Part shown: positions 7,827 through 13,906 of the stretch, piece after piece
Layout of the letters: each line of letters starts with the position of its first letter
Numbering within the stretch: the first letter of the stretch is position 1
Assembly (NCBI GenBank): GCA_032128395.1
Contig: JAQBGV010000001.1
Span: forward strand, 1 to 15,736
DNA from: JAQBGV01 sp032128395
GTDB taxonomy: Bacteria > Planctomycetota > UBA8108 > UBA1146
Length of the DNA stretch: 15,736 bases
Direction: 5' to 3'
Program-made: the position numbers and the translations under genes
The notes under the pieces: model-generated
Seen by the model: only the letters and a program-made list of their open reading frames with translations
Told to the model about the DNA's origin: nothing
Database searches by the model: none

Positions 7827-8965
7827 CGGACCTCCGTCCCGGCGATGGGAATCTCTTCGATCGAGGCGAGCGGGAGGTCGAAAGCCTTGCTGACCCCGCG
7901 GTGGTAGACCTTCCCGCCGTAGGTGTTCAGTCCCTTTGCGTGACCGGGGGTGAGGCGAACGAACCCCTCGAGGCGTTGCTCGGCGAGCGAGTTCAAGTAG
8001 GGCAGGGTCGCGTTGGTCAGGGCGAACGTCGAAGTTCGCGCCACCGCCCCGGGCATGTTCGCGACGCAGTAGTGAACGACCCCGTCGACGACATAGGTCG
8101 GTTCGGCGTGCGTCGTCGGGTGACAGGTCTCGACGCACCCTCCCTGGTCGACCGCGACATCGACGATCACCGAGCCGACCGGCATCTCCGCGAGGTATTC
8201 CCGGGGCACGAGGACCGGCGCGCGGTCGCCAGTGACGAGCACCGCTCCGATCACGAGGTCGGACTGCGCGACCGCGGCGCGGATCGAGAACGGGTTCGAG
8301 AAGTGCGTCGTGACGTTCGCGGGCATCACTTCATCGAGATAGCGCAGCCGCTCGAGCGAGATGTCGAAGATCTGCACCCGGGCCCCGAGGCCGGCCGCCA
8401 TCCGTGCCGCGTTGGCGCCGACCACCCCCCCGCCGAGGATCGTCACTCGCCCCGGCATCACCCCCGGGACCCCGGAGAGGAGCACACCGCGCCCGCCGTT
8501 CTGGCGCTGCAGGTGTTGGGCACCGGCGAGCACCGACATGCGGCCGGCGACTTCGCTCATCGGGGTCAGGAGGGGGAGGAGGCCGTGGGAATCTTCGATC
8601 GTCTCGTAGGCGATGCAGGCGGCGCCCGCAGAGAGCATCGCATCGGTCAGACTGCGGCTCGCCGCGAAGTGGAAATAGGTGAAGATGACATGGCCCGGGC
8701 GGATTTTGGAGTACTCGGGAGGGAGCGGCTCCTTGACCTTGACGACGATGTCGGAGCGGTCGAAGACCTCATCGGCAGTCGCGACCACCTGTGCCCCGGC
8801 ACCGCGGTACTCCTCGTCGGAGAACCCACTCCCCTCGCCGGCTCCCGCCTCGACGATGACCGTGTGGCTCGCCTGCGTCAGGGTGTAGACCCCCGAAGGA
8901 ACCACGGCGACCCGCTGTTCCTGCTCCTTGATCTCTCGGGGCACTCCGATACAGCGCTTCGTCAT
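7823..8965 (-). CDS. ald: Alanine dehydrogenase
   Basis: Ald catalyses the reversible NAD-dependent deamination of L-alanine to pyruvate and ammonia. The 380-residue protein has EIKEQEQRVAVVP (R18, matching substrate-binding R15 of the well-studied enzymes), VVKVKEPLP (catalytic lysine 78), FTYFHFAA (histidine 99), the dinucleotide-binding VTILGGGVVGANAARMA, and VIVDVAVDQGGCVE with the conserved aspartate. The start is ATG at 8965, where similarity begins (MTKRCIGVPREIKE); the reading frame is open 48 bases further but that part looks like leader. The ribosome site is weak. It is the first gene of the leftward run, so its promoter, in 8966-9112, probably also drives the next genes. The related transhydrogenase alpha subunit lacks this exact pattern. 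Confidence 0.96.
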   Translation of the reverse strand: MTKRCIGVPREIKEQEQRVAVVPSGVYTLTQASHTVIVEAGAGEGSGFSDEEYRGAGAQVVATADEVFDRSDIVVKVKEPLPPEYSKIRPGHVIFTYFHFAASRSLTDAMLSAGAACIAYETIEDSHGLLPLLTPMSEVAGRMSVLAGAQHLQRQNGGRGVLLSGVPGVMPGRVTILGGGVVGANAARMAAGLGARVQIFDISLERLRYLDEVMPANVTTHFSNPFSIRAAVAQSDLVIGAVLVTGDRAPVLVPREYLAEMPVGSVIVDVAVDQGGCVETCHPTTHAEPTYVVDGVVHYCVANMPGAVARTSTFALTNATLPYLNSLAEQRLEGFVRLTPGHAKGLNTYGGKVYHRGVSKAFDLPLASIEEIPIAGTEVR

Positions 8966-9112
8966 GATATCTCTGCTCTCTTGCGGAAGGCACGACCGAG
9001 GCCGGGGTTGCATCTTCCGATCGCCCCGCGTACTCCGGTCGAGTGCTGGTCAGCATCCGACGCCAAGGACCCTGCCGGATGGAGCCGGGAGTCTAGGACG
9101 GAGAACTCATCA
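8966..9112. promoter_or_regulatory. Divergent intergenic region between ald and nadD
   Basis: These 147 bases separate the leftward operon from nadD and must hold promoters for both. Rightwards, TTGCAT (9008-9013) and TACTCC (9031-9036) are 17 bases apart, but the -10 match is poor. A small dyad, TGCTGGTCAGCA, lies at 9044-9055 and could bind a regulator. I find no convincing leftward promoter for ald. Confidence 0.4.
9100..9103 (+). promoter_or_regulatory. Ribosome-binding site deciding the TTG start of nadD
   Basis: GGAG is 9 bases upstream of TTG at 9113. No ATG or GTG lies in frame between here and the conserved GGVFDPVHNAH motif, so TTG is the only plausible start. Confidence 0.6.
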
Positions 9113-9760
9113 TTGCAAGCTGAGGCGCGCCCCCAGAGCCCCGTTCACAGCACGGGTTACGCTGTCTTCGGCGGGGTCTTCGATCCGGTGCACAATGCCC
9201 ATCTGGCCGCTGCGCGTGCGGCCCTCGCCGACCTTCCGATCCTCGAGGTGAGATTCATCCCCGCGGGGGTCCCCCCCCACAAGAACGAGCGAGTCCCCGC
9301 GTCCGCGGAACATCGGCGTCGGCTCCTCGAGCTGGCGATCGCGGGAGAGCCCCGTTTCGTCCTCGACGACCGCGAACTCCGCCGCCCCGGACCGAGCTAC
9401 ACAGTGGACACGCTGGAAGAGCTCTCCGCCGAAAGGGCCGGGGAGAGGATCTACTTCCTGGTGGGGGCGGACAACATCCGCACCATCGGCAGCTGGTACC
9501 GAAGCGAGGAGATCCTCTCCCTCTGCGATCCCGTGATCGTGCCGCGTCCGGGATACCCCGATCGGTTCTCCGCCGTGGACCTCCCGTCCGTCTCCGAAGC
9601 GCGACGGGAGGAGCTCAACGGCCTGGCGCTCCGCGGGATCTGCCTCGATCGGTCGAGCAGTGAGATCCGGCGACGTGTGAAGGAAGGGCTACCTCTTGCT
9701 GCTTGCGTGCCCTCGGCGGTGGCGGAGTACATCGAGGCCGAGGGTTTGTACCGCGTGTGA
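9113..9760 (+). CDS. nadD: Nicotinate-nucleotide adenylyltransferase
   Basis: NadD adenylates nicotinate mononucleotide with ATP to give deamido-NAD, the penultimate step of NAD synthesis. The 215-residue protein starts with the nucleotidyltransferase signature GGVFDPVHNAH (20-30, the GGxFDPxHxGH motif with HxxH), followed by IPAGVPPHK, the FVLDDRELRRPGPSYTVDTL segment, VGADN (117-121) and the C-terminal SSSEIRRRV (from 181, equivalent to the ISST-x-IR motif). The start is TTG at 9113 (see the adjacent ribosome site). The length and the GPSYTVDTL segment fit NadD rather than the smaller CoaD. It is transcribed away from ald and followed after 113 bases by asnS; a palindrome sits between them. 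Confidence 0.95.
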   Translation: MQAEARPQSPVHSTGYAVFGGVFDPVHNAHLAAARAALADLPILEVRFIPAGVPPHKNERVPASAEHRRRLLELAIAGEPRFVLDDRELRRPGPSYTVDTLEELSAERAGERIYFLVGADNIRTIGSWYRSEEILSLCDPVIVPRPGYPDRFSAVDLPSVSEARREELNGLALRGICLDRSSSEIRRRVKEGLPLAACVPSAVAEYIEAEGLYRV

Positions 9761-9790
9761 TCGGGACCGGCGACGGCGGCCGTGGGAAGG

Positions 9791-9814
9791 AAGATCGGGC
9801 CCGGGCCCGATCTT
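9791..9814. terminator. Perfect 24-base palindrome between nadD and asnS, possible terminator
   Basis: AAGATCGGGCCC is followed directly by its reverse complement. As RNA it could form a 10-pair stem with a four-base CCGG loop ending in UU, giving a weak bidirectional intrinsic terminator for nadD or an attenuator ahead of asnS. The U tract is very short, so a protein-binding site is the alternative. Confidence 0.45.
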
Positions 9815-9873
9815 GCATCCGAGACCCATCCCGCGAGAATCGCCGCGATTCCCCTCGGACGGAAGGCGGCGCG

Positions 9874-11169
9874 ATGGCGGTGACCACGATCAAGCGGCTC
9901 TCGGAGCACGTCGGAGAGTCCGTCACCCTAAGGGGATGGCTCTACAACCGCCGTTCGTCGAAGAAGCGCCACTTTCTCCAAGTGCGGGACGGTTCGGGGA
10001 TCGTGCAGTGCATCGCGTCGCTCGAGCAGTTCGGAGAAGACCGCTTCGGCGAGATCGGTCATGTCCCCTACGAGTCGTCGATCGAGGTCGACGGAGAGGT
10101 ACGAGCGGACGACCGCGCCCAGGGTGGGTTCGAGCTCGAAGCGAAGGCGGTCCGAGTGGTCTCGGTCTCCGAGGAATACCCTATCTCGAAGCAGGACCAC
10201 GGCCCGGACTTCCTGCTCAGCCATCGGCACCTCTGGCTCCGGTCGCGCAAGCAGGTGGCGCTGATGCGGATCCGCGACGAGGTGATTCGCGCGATCCGGA
10301 ACTTCTTCCACGAGCGGGACTTCCTGAACATCGATGCCCCGATCTTCACCCCTGCGGCCTGCGAGGGGACGACCACACTCTTCGAGGTCGACTACTTCGA
10401 CGAAGAGAAGGCGTATCTCACCCAGAGCGGCCAGCTGTACATGGAGGCGGCGGCGATGGCGTTCGGGAAGGTCTACTGCTTCGGGCCGACCTTCCGCGCG
10501 GAGAAGTCGAAGACCCGCCGGCATCTCACCGAATTCTGGATGTGCGAACCGGAAGTGGCGTTTGCGAACCTCGACGACGTGATGGATCTCGCCGAGGGCC
10601 TCCTCGTGCGGATCGTCGAGCGCGTCCTCGTGCACCGACGCGCCGACCTCGAGGTCCTCGAACGGGACGTCGCCCCGCTCGAGAAGGTGAAGGCACCCTT
10701 TCCACGGATCTCCTATTCGGAGGCGGTGGAGCGGATGCACGCGGAAGGGCACGAATTCGAGTGGGGAGGCGACCTCGGCGCGCCCGACGAGGCTCTCGTC
10801 TCCTCCTGGCACGATTGCCCGGTCTTCGTGCACCGATACCCGCAGGCGGTGAAGGCGTTCTACATGCGCCGCGACCCTGGAGACGACCGTCTGGCCCTCG
10901 GAATCGACGTCCTCGCCCCCGAGGGGTACGGGGAGATCATCGGTGGGGGCGAGCGAGAACCAGATCTCGGAACCTTGCAGAGCCGGATCGCGGAGCACGG
11001 CCTGCCGGAGGAGTCATTCCAGTGGTATCTGGACTTACGTCGATTCGGGTCGGTTCCTCATGGAGGATTCGGGCTGGGACTCGAGCGAACCGTCGGTTGG
11101 CTCGCGGGGATCGAGCATGTGCGGGAGTGCATCCCGTTTCCTCGAATGCTCTATCGGATCTACCCGTAG
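9874..11169 (+). CDS. asnS: Asparagine--tRNA ligase
   Basis: AsnRS charges tRNA-Asn with asparagine; it is a class IIb synthetase. The 431-residue protein has an N-terminal anticodon-binding OB-fold (about 1-110, with VTLRGWLYNRRSSKKRHFLQ), then the class II core. Motif 2 reads FGPTFRAEKSKTRRHLTEFW (about 202-221); motif 3 is GGFGLGLERTVGWL (about 396), followed by the C-terminal IPFPRMLYRIYP. MCEPEV after motif 2 and the PFPR ending fit AsnRS rather than AspRS or LysRS. The start is ATG at 9874, with GGAAGG 7 bases upstream; the open frame to the left carries no conserved residues. Its presence suggests direct charging of tRNA-Asn, although an amidotransferase route could coexist. Confidence 0.95.
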   Translation: MAVTTIKRLSEHVGESVTLRGWLYNRRSSKKRHFLQVRDGSGIVQCIASLEQFGEDRFGEIGHVPYESSIEVDGEVRADDRAQGGFELEAKAVRVVSVSEEYPISKQDHGPDFLLSHRHLWLRSRKQVALMRIRDEVIRAIRNFFHERDFLNIDAPIFTPAACEGTTTLFEVDYFDEEKAYLTQSGQLYMEAAAMAFGKVYCFGPTFRAEKSKTRRHLTEFWMCEPEVAFANLDDVMDLAEGLLVRIVERVLVHRRADLEVLERDVAPLEKVKAPFPRISYSEAVERMHAEGHEFEWGGDLGAPDEALVSSWHDCPVFVHRYPQAVKAFYMRRDPGDDRLALGIDVLAPEGYGEIIGGGEREPDLGTLQSRIAEHGLPEESFQWYLDLRRFGSVPHGGFGLGLERTVGWLAGIEHVRECIPFPRMLYRIYP

Positions 11170-11215
11170 CTGCCGCGATCTCGGGTGCGTCGATCCCGAA
11201 CTCGACCCGCCATCC
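11170..11215. other. Short spacer after asnS
   Basis: No clear terminator follows asnS. The only dyad is TCGGG...CCCGA with a 9-base loop (about 11180-11200) and no T run. Otherwise nothing is recognisable before the promoter-like sequence at 11216. Confidence 0.4.
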
Positions 11216-11243
11216 TTGAAGAAGCGGGGCATCTGGGTATAAT
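11216..11243 (+). promoter_or_regulatory. Sigma70-type promoter upstream of the propeller/dockerin gene
   Basis: TTGAAG (11216-11221) and a perfect TATAAT (11238-11243) are 16 bases apart. Perfect -10 boxes are rare in this GC-rich DNA. Transcription from about 11250 would give a leader of some 300 bases before the ATG at 11551. Confidence 0.7.
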
Positions 11244-11295
11244 TTCGGTTACTGCGTGTGGAGCGATCTCGAGAAAACACTGAGGTGGTGTGTGT

Positions 11296-11329
11296 ACCGG
11301 AGGGGCCCTGGTAGGGCTGCGCATCCGGT
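11296..11329 (+). other. Nested hairpin in the leader
   Basis: ACCGGA (11296-11301) pairs with TCCGGT (11324-11329) and encloses GCCCT/AGGGC (11305-11309 with 11313-11317, loop GGT). Both stems are perfect but short. Confidence 0.4.
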
Positions 11330-11370
11330 CTCCTCGCGGGTTTTCGATGATCACGACTGCGCTCGGCCAT

Positions 11371-11406
11371 TTCTCGGAAGGTTCCGGGTTCTCGGAAGGT
11401 TCCGGG
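11371..11406. repeat. Two perfect tandem 18-base repeats
   Basis: TTCTCGGAAGGTTCCGGG occurs twice without interruption, at 11371-11388 and 11389-11406. Each unit contains the dyad CGGAA-GG-TTCCG, which could be a protein-binding site or an RNA stem. The repeat is in the leader, not in a coding region. Confidence 0.85.
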
Positions 11407-11503
11407 GCTGGTCGGCGAACTCGTCGTATGCCCCGGTTTCGCAGCCGAGATCGCCCCGCGACGAGAGAGCGGGTATCGACCCATCCTGTCTCACGGCCCG
11501 TGT

Positions 11504-11524
11504 GGTCGGGGACCTGCCCCGACC
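11504..11524 (+). other. Hairpin upstream of the ribosome site
   Basis: GGTCGGGG (11504-11511) pairs perfectly with CCCCGACC (11517-11524) over a 5-base loop. It ends 15 bases before the ribosome-binding site. No T run follows, so it is not an intrinsic terminator; it may shape the translation start region. Confidence 0.45.
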
Positions 11525-11550
11525 CCGCCCGAGACCCACGGAGGAGCACA

Positions 11551-13624
11551 ATGCGAAAATCGATGACCGCCTGCGGAGTCCTCGGCGTACTGATCGCAAT
11601 GTTCACCGCCACCTCACCGGCGTTCGCCCAGAACGGTGCGATCGACTTCGTGTCACCGCTCTGCGGCAACACCCCACAGAGTGCTGGCTCGGACATCGCG
11701 TACAACACCACTTCGAACAACTCGATGTGGGTCCTCGACCAAGGGAGCGGCCAGGTCTGCCGCTACACCCTTTCGGCATTTCCGCCCGACATTCTCTTCA
11801 GCCTGTCGGTCAACCACCCGTTCGGCGCAGCGGCTCCCCCCTTCTTCTCGCCGCTCTGCTCCGGGATCGCCTACCGCCCCACCACGCAGACTCTGTTCGT
11901 CATGAACGCAAGCACGCTGCAAATCGTCGAAATGGATCAGACCGGGAACCAGATCGGGCTCCCGGTGAACCTCTCGCCGCCGCTGCCGGACGCGTCCGTC
12001 TCGGGCCTCGCGTTCGACACGGTCACCAACAACCTCTGGTACCGGGACACCGTCAACGACATCGCGGTGGAGTGTAATCCTGCGACCGGAGCGACCGTCT
12101 CGCAGATCGCCCTCCCCGGTGAGCCGGTGATGTACGGCTCGGGCCTCACGTTCAACGGTTCGGGAGGTCGCTGGCTCGAGTTCACCCGCGGCAATGTGCT
12201 CGACTTCCGTCCCTCGAAGATGGTTCGCATCAACGCCGCCACCGGCGCGCTGACCTGTGTCGAGGTCGACCTGACGCAGGTCCCCGATCCAGTTCTTGGC
12301 GTGGTCCGCCCCCAGAATGGGACGGTGATCTACGCGACCACCGCGACCGACGTCTACAAGATCGACTCCTCTCAGCCGGCGGTGCTCGCCCCCACCGACC
12401 TCCGATGCTTCTCGAACGTCTCGGGCACGGTGAGCCTCACCTGGCGGAACTGCGGACCGGGCGCGGGAGGACTCTACACCTCGGTCCGGATCCTGCGCTC
12501 CGGCGTGGTGATTCAGATCCTCGGGGGGAGCACGACCAGCTACACCGATCCCGATCCCGAGCCCTCGGGGAGCGAGCTGACCTACCAGGTGCAGGGAATC
12601 GCCGGAGCGACCGTCGCGGGGCGGAGTTGCACCGTGCAGACGGGTCCGGGTGGAATGGTGAACTACACGATGTTCGGGGGGACCCGCCCCCTACGATCTC
12701 GCGCTCGACCCGGGGAGCGGCCAACTGTACGTCACCGACAACTTCAGCGACCTGATCTACGTGTACGACACCGATCTCAACCTGCTGAGCGTGATCTCCA
12801 CCGGCCTCCAGAACCTCCAGGGGGTCGCCTACAACACGAACCTGAACGTCCTGCTCGTCAGCCGCACCGGGAGCACGCTGCTCACGCCGATCAACCCGCT
12901 GACCGGCCTGTTCGCCGGTTCACAGATCCCGGTAGCCGCCGGCTCGGACGTCTCCGCGATCACCTACGATTCGCTGCAGGACGACTACCTGTTCGTCAAC
13001 GCCGCCGCGAACCCCGTTCAGGTGGTCCGGATCGACGCGACTCCGCCCTTCCAGGGGAACTTCCTCGGCTCGTTCACCCCGCCGGGCCCGAGTGGGCTGC
13101 TCCTCGGCCGCGGGATCAGTCACCTCTCCCAGACCGACACCGTTCTCGTCCCTGTGCAGCAGGGTGCGACGGGTGGGAACCTGACCGCGGTCACCGAGCT
13201 GTTCACCAACGGTTTCCCGACCGGCTTCTCCTTCGGTCTCGACGAGATCGGTGGCTCGATCAGCGTGCCGAACTCGGTGCGCGGGATCGAGGATCTGGCG
13301 AACGTGGCCTACCTGGCCGGATCCGCGACGAACACTATCTTCCGGGTGCTGATCGCCGCGGGGGGGTCGGGATTCGTCCGCGGCGAAGTGAACGGGTCGC
13401 CGGGGATCGACCTCAGCGACGCGATCTACATCGCAAACTACCTGTACACCGGCGGGACTCCTCCGATCTGTCTCGATGCTGCCGACGTCAACGACTCCGG
13501 CTCGATCGACATCTCGGACCCGCTCTACCTGATCCTGTACCTGTTCATCAGCGGTGCGCCACCCCCCGCGCCGTTCCCGACGGCGGGCCCAGATCCGACC
13601 TTCCTCGATCCCTTGGGCTGCTAG
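11551..13624 (+). CDS. Secreted beta-propeller/FN3/beta-propeller protein with dockerin-like tail, interrupted by a +1 frameshift
   Basis: Two overlapping frames together encode about 690 residues. The N-terminal part starts at ATG 11551 (GGAGGAG 4 bases before it) with a signal peptide, MRKSMTACGVLGVLIAMF, ending near AFAQ. It continues as propeller-like repeats (SDIAYNT, SGIAYRP, SGLAFDT; about 30-275) and an FN3-like domain (about 277-365, APTDLRCF to SELTYQVQG). The frame then becomes meaningless after TMFGG and sense resumes one base on with YDLALDPGSGQLYVTDN, a second propeller-like region (about 375-605). The C-terminus (about 608-690) is dockerin-like: GEVNGSPGIDLSD and DVNDSGSIDISD loops, then PPPAPFP and a final LGC. 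Removing one G from the G6 run at 12676-12681 restores one frame (GGPAPYDLAL). It could be a sequencing error, phase variation or a true pseudogene. Function is unknown; binding or surface assembly is likely. Confidence 0.8.
12676..12681 (+). other. G6 homopolymer at the frameshift junction
   Basis: Frame 1 reads TTC GGG GGG ACC CGC CCC CTA, while conserved sense resumes in frame 2 at TAC (12692). Frame 2 has a TGA at 12659-12661, so the shift must fall between 12662 and 12691. Besides the G6 run, a C5 run at 12687-12691 is the other slip candidate. Confidence 0.75.
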
Positions 13625-13656
13625 GAGGCTGTCGGCTTCCACTGAGGCGGATGAAG

Positions 13657-13693
13657 AACGGGCTCGGCGCTGACGCGCCGAGCCCGTTTTTTT
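13657..13693 (+). terminator. Strong intrinsic terminator after the propeller/dockerin gene
   Basis: AACGGGCTCGGCGC (13657-13670) pairs perfectly with 13675-13688 over a TGAC loop, and a run of seven T (13687-13693) follows. It lies 33 bases after the TAG stop and ends this transcription unit. Confidence 0.95.
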
Positions 13694-13748
13694 GAGGTCA
13701 CGTCTGTCGAACCGCCGTGGTGCGGACCCGCATGCCCGGTGGTGTGGG

Positions 13749-13775
13749 AGGGGGGCGCCCGTGAGGGCCCCCCCT
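13749..13775. other. GC-rich hairpin between terminator and next promoter
   Basis: AGGGGGG (13749-13755) and GCCC (13757-13760) pair with GGGC (13765-13768) and CCCCCCT (13769-13775) over a GTGA loop, with one bulged C at 13756. No T run follows. It may act as a second barrier or be a relic. The rest of 13694-13819 shows nothing recognisable. Confidence 0.5.
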
Positions 13776-13819
13776 ATCCCGATTGCGATGACGGGTTGTT
13801 CGGATGCTCGGCCTCGCTA

Positions 13820-13842
13820 TTGACAAACTCTCTATTTGTTAA
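13820..13842. promoter_or_regulatory. Operator-like inverted repeat covering the -35 and spacer
   Basis: TTGACAAA (13820-13827) and TTTGTTAA (13835-13842) are inverted copies matching at 7 of 8 positions around a 7-base centre. The dyad covers the -35 and most of the spacer, where a bound repressor would block RNA polymerase. No regulator gene is adjacent. Confidence 0.5.
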
Positions 13843-13848
13843 TACTAT
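13820..13848 (+). promoter_or_regulatory. Sigma70-type promoter of the cohesin/dockerin gene
   Basis: A perfect TTGACA (13820-13825) is followed after 17 bases by TACTAT (13843-13848). The element sits in a conspicuous AT-rich island within GC-rich DNA. The predicted transcript starts about 50 bases before the ATG at 13907. Confidence 0.8.
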
Positions 13849-13906
13849 TCAGCTTCCGCTGCGGCGGGGGGATGGGCTCATGGGAACGGGCCGGGAGGTA
13901 TCCAAA

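Larger units (their letters stand above)
11250..11550 (+). other. Long structured 5' leader of the propeller/dockerin gene
   Basis: About 300 bases with no convincing gene separate the TATAAT from the ATG at 11551. The frame of the downstream gene stays open through much of it, but a GTG start at 11290 has no conserved content and would place the signal peptide deep inside the protein. It contains a nested hairpin (11296-11329), two tandem 18-base repeats (11371-11406) and a hairpin (11504-11524) just ahead of the ribosome site GGAGGAG (11540-11546). I recognise no known riboswitch family. Confidence 0.5.

Noticed and set aside
7827..8138. 104-residue N-terminal extension of the polyprenyl synthase
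   Set aside because: It is an out-of-frame reading of ald; GTG at 7826 overlapping the ald stop is the natural start.
44..9109. Long plus-strand open frames opposite the leftward genes (for example 44-1390, 1090-3537, 3658-4992, 5056-6237, 6486-7907, 7901-9109)
   Set aside because: Their translations are low-complexity, Arg/Asp/Glu/Val-rich and show no family motifs, while the minus strand carries complete conserved proteins. They arise from high GC at third codon positions.
9928..10998. Minus-strand 356-residue frame opposite asnS
   Set aside because: asnS has all class II motifs in the same interval; the antisense product has no recognisable content.
11290..11550. GTG start at 11290 giving an 87-residue extension of the propeller protein
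   Set aside because: The extension lacks conserved content and would bury the signal peptide that begins at 11551 behind a good ribosome site.
12405..13642. Other-frame ORFs within the propeller gene (12405-12755 plus, 12920-13642 minus)
   Set aside because: Their products are Arg/Gly/Pro-rich shadow sequence without ribosome sites; the two frames joined at the G6 tract explain the region.
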